In this document: in pieces, positions 18,484 through 28,078 of the stretch
How positions within the stretch are numbered: position 1 is the first letter of the stretch
Layout: the number at the start of each line of letters is the position of its first letter
Assembly: GCF_020616515.1 (NCBI RefSeq)
Contig: NZ_CP085135.1
Span: 868,001-932,000 of the forward strand
Direction of reading: 5' to 3'
Length of the DNA: 64,000 bases
Source of the DNA: Mesorhizobium sp. PAMC28654
Lineage (GTDB): Bacteria > Pseudomonadota > Alphaproteobacteria > Rhizobiales > Rhizobiaceae
The notes under the pieces: model-generated
Told to the model about the DNA's origin: nothing
Database searches by the model: none
The model's input: only the letters and a program-made list of their open reading frames with translations
Made by a program: the position numbers and the translations under genes

Positions 18484-19878
18484 TCAGTCAACCCGCTGGC
18501 CGTCTTTCACCCGGTAGGTCGGCTTGTACATGGTCACGAGTTCCTCGGCCGCTGTCGGATGCACGGCCATGGTGCGGTCGAAGTCGTACTTGGTGAGCCC
18601 CGCTTTCAACGGGATGCCAAGGAGCTGCGCCATTTCGCCGGCATCCGGTCCCAGAATATGGGCGCCCAGCACCTTTCTCGAAGCGCCGTCGACCACCAGT
18701 TTTATCAGCATCTTTTCATCGCGACCGGACAATGTGTGCCGCATCGGCCGGAACGTCGCGCGGTAGATCTCGATGTCGGAAAAGCGCTTGATAGCATCAT
18801 CCTCCGACAGGCCGACCGTGCCGATCTCGGGCTGTGAGAAGACAGCCGTGGCGATGGTCTCGTGATCTGGCGCCGTCGGGTTGCCCTTGAAGGCGGTCTC
18901 GATGAAACACATGGCCTCGTGGATAGCCACCGGCGTCAATTGCACCCGATTGGTGACATCACCGATCGCCCAGACGTTCTGGATATTGGTGCGGGAATAC
19001 TCATCGACTTTTATGGCGCCGGTGCTGGTCATCTCGATGCCGGCGCCTTCCAAGCCCATGTTCTCGGTATTGGGGATACGGCCGATGGCGAGCATGACCT
19101 GATCGACGGTCAGCACCTTGCCGCCGGTGACGAGTGCGTCGAGCCGGCCATCCGGCCGCTTCCTGACCCATTCGGACACTGCGTGGCAGAGGATCTTTAT
19201 CCCCTTCTTTTCCATCGTATCGTGCAGCATGTGCCGCAGGTCCATGTCGAAACGGCTGAGGATCTCCTTGCCGCGATAGACCAGCGTGGTGTCGACACCC
19301 AGACCATGGAAGATGTTGGCGAACTCCACGGCGATGTAGCCGCCGCCTTCGATCATGATCGCCTTTGGCAGTCGCTTGAGATCGAAAGCCTCGTTGGAAT
19401 AGATGCAATGTTCGTGGCCGGGCAGCGCCGGATGCGCCGCCGGTCGACCGCCAGTGGCGATCAGGATCTGGTCGGCGGTAACCGTGCGATCCTCGCCTAG
19501 GAGATGCACCACATGCGGGTCGACGATCATGGCGCGTGAATGAAAGGTCTCGCCGCCAGCGCCTTGCACATTCTTCTCGTATATGGCCTCCAGTCGGCTG
19601 ATCTCGCGATCCTTGTTGGCGACCAGCGTCGGCCAGTCGAAACTGGCTTCCGGCACTGTCCAGCCATAGCCCGCAGCATCGGCGAAATGCTCCGGAAATT
19701 GCGAGGCATAGACGTAGAGCTTCTTCGGCACACAGCCGCGGATGACGCAGGTGCCGCCATAGCGGTATTCCTCGGCGATGCCGACGCGCTTGCCGAGCGC
19801 GGCGGCGACGCGCGCCGCCCTCACCCCGCCCGAGCCGCCGCCGATGACGAAAAGATCGTAGTCGTAACCGGCCATCAT
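18484..19878 (-). CDS. gor: Glutathione-disulfide reductase
   Basis: A 464-aa FAD-dependent class I pyridine nucleotide-disulfide oxidoreductase that reduces glutathione disulfide with NADPH. The FAD motif (DLFVIGGGSGGVRAA) is at the N-terminus, the redox-active pair is C44 and C49 in GGTCVIRGCVPKK, and the C-terminal catalytic block is VHPTAAEELVT. The order FAD domain, NAD(P) domain, dimerisation domain is complete. The start MMAGYD could equally be the second methionine. The gene is monocistronic as far as can be seen, with a terminator separating it from the upstream DUF2059 gene. Confidence 0.95.
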   Translation of the reverse strand: MMAGYDYDLFVIGGGSGGVRAARVAAALGKRVGIAEEYRYGGTCVIRGCVPKKLYVYASQFPEHFADAAGYGWTVPEASFDWPTLVANKDREISRLEAIYEKNVQGAGGETFHSRAMIVDPHVVHLLGEDRTVTADQILIATGGRPAAHPALPGHEHCIYSNEAFDLKRLPKAIMIEGGGYIAVEFANIFHGLGVDTTLVYRGKEILSRFDMDLRHMLHDTMEKKGIKILCHAVSEWVRKRPDGRLDALVTGGKVLTVDQVMLAIGRIPNTENMGLEGAGIEMTSTGAIKVDEYSRTNIQNVWAIGDVTNRVQLTPVAIHEAMCFIETAFKGNPTAPDHETIATAVFSQPEIGTVGLSEDDAIKRFSDIEIYRATFRPMRHTLSGRDEKMLIKLVVDGASRKVLGAHILGPDAGEMAQLLGIPLKAGLTKYDFDRTMAVHPTAAEELVTMYKPTYRVKDGQRVD

Positions 19879-19934
19879 GCAGCTCCTGGAGAAAGAACAA
19901 TCGCGTCACAGGTAGGCTGCAAACCACCAAAAGA

Positions 19935-19958
19935 AAAGCCCGGACGAGGCCGGGCTTT
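19935..19958 (-). terminator. Intrinsic terminator of the rpiA-DUF2059 operon
   Basis: A 9-bp stem (AAAGCCCGG / CCGGGCTTT) with a 6-nt loop, followed on the minus strand by a T-rich tract. It lies about 40 bases after the DUF2059 stop. Confidence 0.8.
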
Positions 19959-19998
19959 GCTGATTGGGATCGCGGCCTAGCCGCCTGAAAACTCAGGA

Positions 19999-20619
19999 TT
20001 AGTTCTGCGAATCGTCGGCGGGAGCCGTACCATCGGCAGGTGCTGCGCCATCTGCCGGTGCTGCCGCACCGTCCGCGGGAGCCGTTGCATCGGCCGCCGG
20101 TGCTGCCGGCGCCTTGGCCTTGGCGGCAGCGGCCAGCGTCTCTCCAACCTGCTGGGCGAGATCACGGGCAATGCCATTCTGCCAGATGTCGGCGGCCTTC
20201 ACCAGTTCACGCGTCACATTCGGGCCATTGTCGAGCAGCTTCTTGCCCGCATCGGAGCTGTAGAAAGTAGCGATATCCGTCAGCTCCTTTTCGGAAAACA
20301 CCTTTGCATAGGCAAGGGAGGCCTCCTTTTCGAGATCGGCGCGACGCGCCGCCAGCGCCATTGCCTTTTCGGCGATAGTCTTGCTGATGAGCTCCTGCAA
20401 GTCCGGATTCTTCTGGATCAGCTGCGACTCGAGCGCGGCCGCCGCGTTCGGCAGGATGTTGTCGAACGAGTCCGTCGCGTGAATCGCCTCGACGGCGGCG
20501 CGGGCGGCCTTCAGGTGCGAGTCCGTGACATCCTGCGAAAACGCGGGCGAGGAAAACGCGAAAACCGCCGAAGCCGCCACAATGGCGGAAAAGCGACGAA
20601 CCCGGTTATGCAACGTCAT
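19999..20619 (-). CDS. DUF2059 domain-containing secreted protein
   Basis: A 206-aa protein with a signal peptide ([19 protein letters not shown]), a DUF2059 helical domain in the middle ([22 protein letters not shown] is the diagnostic region, seen here in part as [17 protein letters not shown]), and a low-complexity Ala/Pro/Asp tail built on PADG repeats. It probably acts in the periplasm; the function of the family is unknown. The start at 20619 lies inside the end of rpiA (14-base overlap), so the two genes are likely cotranscribed and coupled. Confidence 0.85.
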   Translation of the reverse strand: MTLHNRVRRFSAIVAASAVFAFSSPAFSQDVTDSHLKAARAAVEAIHATDSFDNILPNAAAALESQLIQKNPDLQELISKTIAEKAMALAARRADLEKEASLAYAKVFSEKELTDIATFYSSDAGKKLLDNGPNVTRELVKAADIWQNGIARDLAQQVGETLAAAAKAKAPAAPAADATAPADGAAAPADGAAPADGTAPADDSQN

Positions 20620-21337
20620 GATTGATAGAACTCCCTGGTTTTCGGGCGGCATGGACGGTTTGGATACCGTCGCCGCCGGCGATGATGGCCGCTGACGCCA
20701 GCCCGATGAAAAGACCGTGCTCGACCACGCCAGGAATGGCGTGGAGAGCATTCGAAAGCGCTCTTGTATCCGGAATGCGGCCAAAAGATGCATCGAGGAT
20801 AAAATGGCCGCCGTCTGTAACAAATGGCTGGCCCCCCGTCATCCTCAATGTAACGGGACCGGAAAGACCGAGGCTTGTGGCTGCCGCGCCGATCGCGATC
20901 TCGGTGGCACGCAGGCCGAATTTGTTGACTTCGACGGGCAAGGGGAAGCGTCCAAGCGTTTCGACCATCTTTGAGCGGTCGGCGATGACGATCATGCGGG
21001 CCGAAGCCGCCGCGACGATCTTTTCGCGCAGCAGCGCACCGCCGCCACCCTTGATCAGGGTCAGGGCAGGATCGACCTCGTCGGTGCCGTCGACGGTCAG
21101 GTCAAGCTCGGGCGTGTCCTCCAATGTCGACAGCGGCACGCCGAGTTCGCGGCACAGCGCGGCCGTGCGCTCCGAAGTCGGGACGCCGATGATGGTCATG
21201 CCCGTGGCAACCTTCTCGGCCAGCAGCCGCACGAATTCTTCAGCGGTGGTGCCAGTGCCGATGCCGAGCCGCATGCCATCCGTCACATGCGCCAGGGCCG
21301 CCCGTGCGGCCTCGACCTTCAATTGTCTCGCATCCAT
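20606..21337 (-). CDS. rpiA: Ribose-5-phosphate isomerase A
   Basis: A 243-aa RpiA that interconverts ribose 5-phosphate and ribulose 5-phosphate in the pentose phosphate pathway. Family blocks are [39 protein letters not shown] (seen as [20 protein letters not shown]) and the catalytic-site region GLRATEI. The start at 21337 gives the usual N-terminus ([18 protein letters not shown]); a longer frame exists but has no support. The gene overlaps the downstream DUF2059 gene by 14 bases. Confidence 0.95.
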   Translation of the reverse strand: MDARQLKVEAARAALAHVTDGMRLGIGTGTTAEEFVRLLAEKVATGMTIIGVPTSERTAALCRELGVPLSTLEDTPELDLTVDGTDEVDPALTLIKGGGGALLREKIVAAASARMIVIADRSKMVETLGRFPLPVEVNKFGLRATEIAIGAAATSLGLSGPVTLRMTGGQPFVTDGGHFILDASFGRIPDTRALSNALHAIPGVVEHGLFIGLASAAIIAGGDGIQTVHAARKPGSSINHDVA

Positions 21338-21489
21338 ACCGTTTATTGCCCTTAGGGACCGCCTGAGTGGGCTCCTAGCATTTTTGCCCGCCCGGTCAAA
21401 GCCTTTGGGCTGGTCTTGCCGAGCCTTCTTGCCTGAAAGGGCCGCAGCCGCTATCGGCTGCCGGTAACGCAACTGTCACAGGACTGGCC

Positions 21490-22176
21490 ATGCCTCGCCC
21501 GATCATCGTGTTCGACCTCGACGGTACGCTGATCGACACAGCGCCCGATCTGCTCGATAGCCTCAACCATAGCCTTGCCGCCAGCCAGCTCGCGGCGGTC
21601 GACCAAGCCGGCTTCAGGCGCTTTGTTGGTCATGGCGGCCGGGTCATGATCGAGCGCGCCCATGCCGCGCAACAGCGATCGCTGGCCGTCGAGGAGCACG
21701 ATCGGTTGCTGAAGCTGTTTCTAGACCACTATACCGACAACATTCCGGGCAAATCACGCCCCTACCCTGGCGTCGTCGAGGCGATCGCCCGGTTCGAGAA
21801 CGCCGGCTATCTGCTGGCCATCTGCACCAACAAGTATGAGGCCAACTCGCTGGCGCTGATCGAGGCACTCGGATTGACCAGGCATTTCGCCGCGATCTGC
21901 GGCCAGGACACGTTCGCGTTCCGCAAGCCCGATCCGCGCCATCTCACCGAAACCATCGCGCTGGCCGGTGGCGATCCGAATCGCGCGCTGATGGTCGGCG
22001 ATTCGCAGACGGACATCGACACGGCCAAGGCCGCCGGCATTCCGGTTGTGGCTGTGGATTTCGGCTACACCGATCGCCATGTGCGCGAATTCGAGCCTTC
22101 GGCGGTGATCTCGCATTTCGATGCGCTGACGCTGGAACTGGCGGAAAGGCTGATCAACGCCGCTGCCGGGCGCTAG
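21490..22176 (+). CDS. gph: Phosphoglycolate phosphatase, HAD family
   Basis: A 228-aa HAD-superfamily phosphatase. Motif I is FDLDGTLIDTAPDLL with the catalytic aspartate pair, motif II is the ICTNKYE region, and motif IV is GDSQTDIDTAKAAG. The arrangement and length match Gph, which removes phosphate from 2-phosphoglycolate. The ribosome binding site AGGA lies about 7 bases upstream. It is divergent from rpiA, and tRNA-Val lies 125 bases downstream. Assignment to Gph rather than another HAD-IA enzyme is by overall pattern. Confidence 0.85.
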   Translation: MPRPIIVFDLDGTLIDTAPDLLDSLNHSLAASQLAAVDQAGFRRFVGHGGRVMIERAHAAQQRSLAVEEHDRLLKLFLDHYTDNIPGKSRPYPGVVEAIARFENAGYLLAICTNKYEANSLALIEALGLTRHFAAICGQDTFAFRKPDPRHLTETIALAGGDPNRALMVGDSQTDIDTAKAAGIPVVAVDFGYTDRHVREFEPSAVISHFDALTLELAERLINAAAGR

Positions 22177-22301
22177 GGTGCGGTGATTGCGTGTGGTCAT
22201 CGAGGCCACTCGATATACCTCTTCAGAATGCCGGACATCGCCTTGACTTCGCCAGCCGGCCTACATTATATCGCGGCTCGCTTGGCCTTCGGGCAACGAG
22301 C

Positions 22302-22376
22302 GGGCGATTAGCTCAGCGGGAGAGCACACCCTTCACACGGGTGGGGTCGCAGGTTCAATCCCTGCATCGCCCACCA
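22302..22376 (+). tRNA. tRNA-Val (anticodon CAC)
   Basis: A 75-base cloverleaf with the CCA end encoded. Acceptor stem GGGCGAT / ATCGCCC, D-arm GCTC..GAGC, anticodon stem CACCC / GGGTG around the loop TTCACAC (anticodon CAC), T-arm GCAGG TTCAATC CCTGC. All stems pair fully. It decodes the GUG valine codon. Confidence 0.97.
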
Positions 22377-22521
22377 TCTGCCTTTACAGAATCCTCCGGC
22401 TCCTTTTCATTTCCGCCGCACGGCAATCGGCGCGATTGTCAAATGCATGGTCATATTCCCAACCATGGAACCAATCGGCATCCAGGCGAGTTCCTGCACG
22501 ACGAAGTCTGAGGGATTCCAC

Positions 22522-22779
22522 ATGCAAAAATTTGCCTTGGCGACAAGCGTCGCCCTTCTGCTTGCCGGCGGGGCCGCAATTGCCGCCGATGACAAACCGC
22601 TGCCTCCGCCGGATGCCAAGAAACTCTCGGAAATCATTGCCAAGGTCGAGCAACGCGACGGTTTTCGCTATGTGAAAGAGGTCGAGTGGGACAGTGGTGC
22701 CTATACCGTCACCTATTACACCGCGGACAAGGCGAAGGTCGAAATTACCTATGATCCGGTGACCGCCGAGCCAAAATGA
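22522..22779 (+). CDS. Small secreted PepSY-like protein
   Basis: An 85-aa protein with a signal peptide (MQKFALATSVALLLAGGAAIA) and one small domain that resembles PepSY: LSEIIAKVEQRDGFRYVKEVEWDSG followed by a beta-rich end (YTVTYYTADKAKVEITYDP). Such proteins are exported and of unknown function, with a proposed protease-inhibitor-like fold. Its stop is 55 bases before the left end of an IS5-family element, so any downstream operon partner may have been cut off. Confidence 0.75.
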   Translation: MQKFALATSVALLLAGGAAIAADDKPLPPPDAKKLSEIIAKVEQRDGFRYVKEVEWDSGAYTVTYYTADKAKVEITYDPVTAEPK

Positions 22780-22834
22780 CAGCACGGCGCGTCGTAACCC
22801 TTCGGCAATTCCGTACAGAGTGTTTTTTCCCTAA

Positions 22835-23766
22835 GTGTCTGACCCAAAAAGAAGTTGGGTGATATCAATGACTTGTGATTCAATCGGAGTTGCGAAGCCT
22901 CGACGGAGCATCACATGTGGACTGATATCACCCGCGCCAAGCATGCCCGAAAGGGACTACGTTATTCAAGCGATTTGACGGACGCGGAATGGATGGTTCT
23001 GGAACCGCTGCTTCCGCCTCGCTCGGCGCTTGGCCGCCCGCCGAAATGGTCGCAGCGGTCTATCATGGAGGGCGTGTTTTATGTGCTGCGTAGCGGTCTG
23101 CCTTGGCGAATGCTGCCCAGGGACTTGCCGCCGGTATCGACGGTGCAGCGCTATTTCTACGCTTGGCGCGACAGCGGCCTTTGGAACACGATCAACCACC
23201 TGCTGCTGATGGCCGTGCGTGTCGCCGCAGGTCGGGAGGCGTCGCCCAGCGCCGGCGTAATCGACAGCCAAAGCGTGAAAACCACTGAAAGCGGCGGGCT
23301 TTGTGGCTACGATGCGGGCAAGAAGATCAAAGGCCGAAAGCGCCATATCCTGACCGACACCTTGGGCCTGCTGGTCGGCGCGATCGTCCATACCGCTGAC
23401 ATCCAGGACCGAGACGGCGCCCCCGAGGTTCTGGCTTCTATTCGGGAAAGCTTTCCCTGGCTGCGCCACGTCTTCGCCGATGGCGGCTACGCCGGTGAAA
23501 AACTCCAGACCGCGCTCAGGGGAAAAGGTGGCTGGACCCTCGAAATCATCAAGCGATCCGACGCCGCAAAAGGCTTCGTCCTGCTCCCGCGCCGGTGGGT
23601 GGTGGAACGAACCTTCGCCTGGTTCGGCCGCAACCGACGCCTGTCCAAGGACTTCGAGCAGACCATCGAAAGCTCCACGGCTTGGCTGCTCCTCGCATCC
23701 GTTCAACTCATGACACGGCGCATCGCAAATCCATGATATCCATCAGAAATATTATGAGTCAGACTC
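22835..23766 (+). mobile_element. IS5-family insertion sequence, complete
   Basis: A 932-bp element with imperfect 12-bp terminal inverted repeats (GTGTCTGACCCA on the left; TGAGTCAGACTC on the right, 10 of 12 matching) and a flanking 3-bp direct repeat TAA (22832-22834 and 23767-23769) consistent with a target duplication. It contains one intact transposase gene. Confidence 0.9.
22915..23736 (+). CDS. IS5-family transposase
   Basis: A 273-aa single-frame DDE transposase. The N-terminal DUF4096-like block (YSSDLTDAEWMVLEPLLPP) and the catalytic regions VIDSQSVKTTESGG (first D), VFADGGYAGEKL (second D) and RWVVERTFAWFGRNRRLSKDFE (glutamate) are all present. The frame is complete, so the element may still be active. 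Unlike other IS5-group members that need a frameshift, this one is encoded by a single continuous frame. Confidence 0.93.
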   Translation: MWTDITRAKHARKGLRYSSDLTDAEWMVLEPLLPPRSALGRPPKWSQRSIMEGVFYVLRSGLPWRMLPRDLPPVSTVQRYFYAWRDSGLWNTINHLLLMAVRVAAGREASPSAGVIDSQSVKTTESGGLCGYDAGKKIKGRKRHILTDTLGLLVGAIVHTADIQDRDGAPEVLASIRESFPWLRHVFADGGYAGEKLQTALRGKGGWTLEIIKRSDAAKGFVLLPRRWVVERTFAWFGRNRRLSKDFEQTIESSTAWLLLASVQLMTRRIANP

Positions 23767-23811
23767 TAAGGTGTGAGTGATCGGTCCACTTCCCGCCATG
23801 GGGCAACTACC

Positions 23812-24540
23812 ATGCGCTCTTCCAGCCGCACCGCAGTCTGGCTCGCTCTTGTTCTGGTCGGCGTCGGCTCTGGTTCGGCAAGAGCCGACGGACCATCTTT
23901 CGACTGCCGGAAGGCGACCCTGCCCGCTGAAAAGGCCGTATGCGCCGACCGGCAACTGTCTGCCATCGATGCATTGATCGCCAAGGCCTTCAGGGATTTC
24001 AAGCCGGCCTTCGGTGGCGACAAGCGCAAGATCGCCCGGGCGCTTGTCGCCGACAGGAACGCATGCAAGGACGATGTCGCCTGCATCGTCAGCGCGCAGA
24101 ACAATGCCCTGCAGACATATGGTCAGACGCCGTCATGGGTGCAGGACTACAATGTCGCGCTGATCGGCAAGAAGGCACTCGACGTTGCCGCGCAGGGCTC
24201 GAAAAACGCCGATCAACCGCTGCCATCCTCTATCGGACAGTGCGCGTCCACCCACATCAAGACGCTGACCACCCGGCTCGGCGACGATCCTCTTGAAACC
24301 GCAAGCCCCGATGCCGGCAGTGCCGCGACCTTCACCAATGGTGGTTCGGCGGTCTCCTATGATCGCGAACCGGGCCTTGCCAGTTCCAAGGTCGGCGATC
24401 CCGTCATCATGTGCCTGATCTCTATCCCGAGGGACTGCCCCACGGATGATGAACGCGGCCGCGTCTACTACTCCGTCGATCTCACGGCAAATGGCACATG
24501 GGCCTTGCCGGACTCTGAGCATTTGTGCGGCGGAGCCTGA
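23812..24540 (+). CDS. Secreted protein with LprI/DUF1311-like N-terminal domain
   Basis: A 242-aa exported protein: signal peptide (RTAVWLALVLVGVGSGSARA), then a DUF1311/LprI-like domain with the typical cysteine pattern (FDCRKATLPAEKAVCADRQL and DRNACKDDVACI). This family includes lysozyme inhibitors. The second half contains two further cysteines (IGQCASTHIKT, SEHLCGGA) and no recognised domain. The ATG at 23812 lies only 43 bases beyond the IS5-family target repeat, so the insertion probably separated the gene from its native promoter. Confidence 0.75.
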   Translation: MRSSSRTAVWLALVLVGVGSGSARADGPSFDCRKATLPAEKAVCADRQLSAIDALIAKAFRDFKPAFGGDKRKIARALVADRNACKDDVACIVSAQNNALQTYGQTPSWVQDYNVALIGKKALDVAAQGSKNADQPLPSSIGQCASTHIKTLTTRLGDDPLETASPDAGSAATFTNGGSAVSYDREPGLASSKVGDPVIMCLISIPRDCPTDDERGRVYYSVDLTANGTWALPDSEHLCGGA

Positions 24541-24668
24541 CCGACTCGCAGCCGAATAACCGACACCAGCCGATCGCACGCTTCCGCGCCATGTGTACAC
24601 GCGCCCTTGCGCGGACACGCCTTTGATGGCTGACTGCGAACGACACTGCACCACACGGGAGGGTGGGC

Positions 24669-25133
24669 ATGGCGGGGCACGTCCTGAAGCGCATCCTGAT
24701 GATGTTCGCTGGCTATCTGGTCGCGGTGCTGGTCGGGCTCCTCGCCGTGGCCGGGATTTATGCGCTCCTCAGTTCGCTGCCGAATGCGCCGGAATATTTC
24801 GACGTCATGGGCGTGACGCCGATCGCGGCGCTCGTCGTGCCACCGCTCGGCATGTTCATCTATTTCCTGACGATCATACTCACCGGCATGCAGACGCTCC
24901 TCTTCGCGCTGATCGCCGAACTCTTCGCCCTGCGCAATTTCCTGCTGCACATGGTGTTTGGCGCCGCGTCGGCGGCGGGTGGCTTCGCTCTGATCTGGCC
25001 GGATGCCGACATCAACCCGGAACGATGGCCTGACATGGGCATTGTTGCCGCATCTGGCCTCATTGCGGGGCTGGTCTATTGGCTGATCGCCGGGCGGGAC
25101 GCCGGCTTTCGGCGTCCACTTTTTGCCCGCTAG
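24669..25133 (+). CDS. Hypothetical inner-membrane protein
   Basis: A 154-aa protein with four predicted membrane segments (YLVAVLVGLLAVAGIYALL; the TPIAALVVPPLGMFIYFL region; FLLHMVFGAASAAGGFALI; MGIVAASGLIAGLVYWLI). No conserved domain is recognised. The ribosome binding site GGGAGGG lies right before the ATG; a GTG two codons earlier is an alternative. It ends three bases before the convergent L,D-transpeptidase gene. Confidence 0.7.
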   Translation: MAGHVLKRILMMFAGYLVAVLVGLLAVAGIYALLSSLPNAPEYFDVMGVTPIAALVVPPLGMFIYFLTIILTGMQTLLFALIAELFALRNFLLHMVFGAASAAGGFALIWPDADINPERWPDMGIVAASGLIAGLVYWLIAGRDAGFRRPLFAR

Positions 25134-25136
25134 GCC

Positions 25137-27021
25137 TCAACTCGCCGGCGAGCGCACCGATTCCGTTGCGTCCAGGGCCTGCATCAACTTGGTGTCGCGG
25201 TCGTAGATGTCGTTGAAGTACTCCACCTTGCCGGACATGTCCGGCCATGCGGTGAAATAGGCGACGTAGACGGGAATCGTGCGCGTGACATTCTCGGTCG
25301 AATGTCCGTGCTTCAGCGTCTCGGCGATATTGTCAACCGAAGTATCGAGCACGGCCGCGGCCATGCCGCGCGGATCCTGCAGGCGAACACAGCCATGGCT
25401 CAGCGCACGCATGTCCTGTTTGAAGAACGATTTCTGCGGCGTGTCATGCATGTAGATTGCGTGCTTGTTGGGGAACAGGATCTTCAGTTCACCCAGCGCG
25501 TTCGCCTCGCTTGGTTGCTGGCGTACATTGTAAGGAATGTTTGCGCCGTAGGCCCCCCAATTGATCGATGATGAAGGGATGCGCTTGCCACGCGTATCGG
25601 TCACCTCGTAGCCGGACCTGTCGAGATAACCGGGATCGCTGCGAAGGCGCGGCAGCATCTCGTTGACGATGATCGACTGCGGCACGCCCCAATAGGGGTG
25701 GAAATCGACCTGCTTGATCTTGTCGTAGAAGAACGCCGTCTGGTTGGTGGTCCTGCCGATGACCGTACGGGTCTTCAGCTTCTCCTCGCCATTGTCGATA
25801 TAGCTTGCGGTGAAGGCAGGCTGGTTGATGAAGACGCGGGGACTGCCGAGGTCGGAAGGCAGCCAGCGCAGCTCTTCCAGCGCGACTTGCACCTTCTGAA
25901 GCCTGTCGGCCTTGGACGTTCCGGCGAGCGACGCGACCGTGCGGCCCAATAACGCCGTCACCCTTCATTCCGGCTCTTTTTTGCACCGCCTCGATGACCG
26001 GCACCAGCTCCGGAACATAGACTTCGCTGTTGACGAGCCTGGACAGGATCTCGCCATAGGAGCCGCCCATATCGTCGTCGAGATTGCGCGCGATCAACGT
26101 CAGCAGCTTCGGCAACTCGGGGCTGGTCTCACCGGGCTTCAGCAGCAGTTTGGGATCGACGACGATCTCGTTCTCGGCGCTCGCCTGCAGCGATTCCAAT
26201 TCGACGCGCAGGGCCTGATATTCGGCATTCTGCGGGTGCCGGGATTCGAGATAGGTGCGGACCTCCTGGGTGTGCGCCAGCGTTTTCAGCACACCTTCCA
26301 TATCGATCGGCTTGGCCGGAAAATCATAATAGGCGGTCATGCGATTTGGATCGACGCGGCCGCTCTGGGCATCGTGAGCGTAACGTAACACGCGGGCGGA
26401 AAGGGCCATTTCGAAGCGGAGGAGTTGCTTCATTTGCGCTGCCGGGTCGGCTGTCGATGCTGCGCCCGTGGGCACCTCGACCGTGTAGTCAGCCGGCGTG
26501 AGGCCGTAGCTTGCAGCCTCGCCAAGCACGCGCACCGCGTCCTGTGCTCGGCTGTTGGCGCTGGTTCCTGTCACCCAGATGAAATCTGGATTGGCCGTGT
26601 AGTAGGCAATCAGCGCCTTGGCGATGTCAGGCTCGGCATAGAGTTCATAGTCGCCAAGTCCGGCAACCGCGTCGCGGAAGGCCGCGCTGGTGGCCGAGGG
26701 CACAAAGGCGGCGTTCTGTAGAGATGTCTGCCGCGGTGCTGCCGTAATCGCCGTGAAGTCGACACGCACGAGCTTGTCGGCCTTGTATGTGTTGTAGGTC
26801 GGACTGCTGATCTTGACCGCGGCGCCGCCTTCGGAAACCCTGGGCTTCGGCTTGTGCATCGGTGGCGGAGGCGGGAATTCTCCCTGCGGTTGACGCCTGA
26901 TGCCGCCGCCAAAAAGCATCTCGAAAAGCCCTTGCGCGCTTGCCTGCGGTGCGCCGAGAGCCAACGTCGCTGCGATCGCGGCGAGCGGCATCACGGTTGA
27001 TCTGTTTGCAAAAAATTTCAT
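25137..27021 (-). pseudogene. L,D-transpeptidase (YcbB-like), frameshifted
   Basis: A murein L,D-transpeptidase that would form 3-3 cross-links in the periplasm. The N-terminal part has a signal peptide and the YcbB-type scaffold domain (FIWVTGTSANSRAQ), then a peptidoglycan-binding repeat (GMKGDGVIGP). The C-terminal part, in another frame, holds the YkuD catalytic domain with HGCVRL (ALSHGCVRLQDP). The frames join cleanly if two bases (GC) are restored near 25939-25943, giving GVIGPRTVASLAG; the total length then becomes a multiple of three (628 aa). As read, translation would stop at 25489 without the catalytic cysteine. Either a true mutation or a sequencing indel. Confidence 0.85.
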
Positions 27022-27242
27022 TAATCACCCGCTCCGGTAGCACCGGTTCCCGTTCTGCACCGTTAGAAGGTCCCGCCCACCGCATGGCGGATGTAAGGCG
27101 CGACTATACCGATTCATACCGATTTCGTTAAGCTTTCATAAATTTTGGAAGCCCTGTTGCAGAACGGTTTCACAACATCGTGACGGACCAGAGCGGCTTT
27201 TCTCCCCCCTCCGGTCCGGCAATCTGGAGCGCAACGGCAGTC

Positions 27243-27979
27243 TCAGGCGTTCGCGCCGCCATCGATGGTCAGCGCGGCGCCGGTGACGAACCGCCCCTCG
27301 GGTCCGGCCAGCCAGGCAACCATCCCGGCAATCTCATCAGCCTTGCCAAAGCGCGGCGTTGCCATCTTTTGTCGTTGATGCCCGGCATGCGGTCCCTCAT
27401 GTCGGTGTCGGTCGAACCGGGATGAACGACGTTGGCGGTGATGCCGCGTGGACCGAGGTCACGAGCGAGCGCCTTGGTCAATCCGGCCAGTGCGGCCTTG
27501 CTGGTCGAATAAGCGCTAAGGCCGGTATCGGTGACCCGCCCGGCCAGATTGCTGCCGATGGAGATGATCCTGCCGCCCTCGCCCATATGCGCGGCCGCGG
27601 CCTTGGAGGCGACGAACGGCGCTCTCAGGTTGACGTCCATGGTTTCATCGAAGTCGGCAAGCGAAAGCACATCGATCGGCGCGGCGCGCCAGATGCCGGC
27701 GCTGTTGACGAGAATGTCGAGCCGGCCGAACGGGCCAACGGTATCGTTGACCGCCTGTTCCATGGCTGCAGCGTCTCGATTGTCGGCTTTGATCGCCACA
27801 GCTTGTCCGCCAGCCACTTTGATCTCTTCGACGATTGTGCGGGCTTGCTCTTCGCCATTCACGTAGGTCAGCGCCACATTGGCACCATCGGCCGCTAGCC
27901 TTCGCGCGATCGCGGCACCTATGCCGCGACTGCCGCCGGTGACGAGAGCGACCTTACCGTTCAATTGCTTGGATGACAT
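27243..27979 (-). pseudogene. SDR-family oxidoreductase, frameshifted near the 3' end
   Basis: A short-chain dehydrogenase/reductase, about 245 aa when repaired. It has the NAD(P) motif TGGSRGIGAAIARRL, the NSAG block (DILVNSAGIW) and the catalytic YSTSK (residues SAYSTSKAALAGLTKALA). After PGINDK the frame shifts: restoring one A in the run at 27367-27370 gives MATPRFGKADEIAGMVAWLA and the normal end GAALTIDGGANA at 27243. Without repair the protein loses its canonical C-terminus. It is divergent from a TetR-type regulator, with a palindromic operator between them, so it is probably the regulator's target. Confidence 0.85.
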
Positions 27980-27989
27980 CGATTTCTCC

Positions 27990-28013
27990 TTTATGTATCG
28001 ACCGATACATAAA
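27990..28013. promoter_or_regulatory. Palindromic operator between SDR and tetR genes
   Basis: A perfect inverted repeat with 11-bp arms TTTATGTATCG and CGATACATAAA separated by 2 bases, in the divergent intergenic region. A second copy of one arm (TTTATGTATCG, near 28048-28058) with a poorer other half lies closer to the regulator. The layout fits TetR-type autoregulation and control of the SDR gene. Confidence 0.7.
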
Positions 28014-28078
28014 TAACTGTCAGTCTTGCCGAGTCGCGTCAACTGATTTATGTATCGATCAGCACAGAAAAGAGAACC

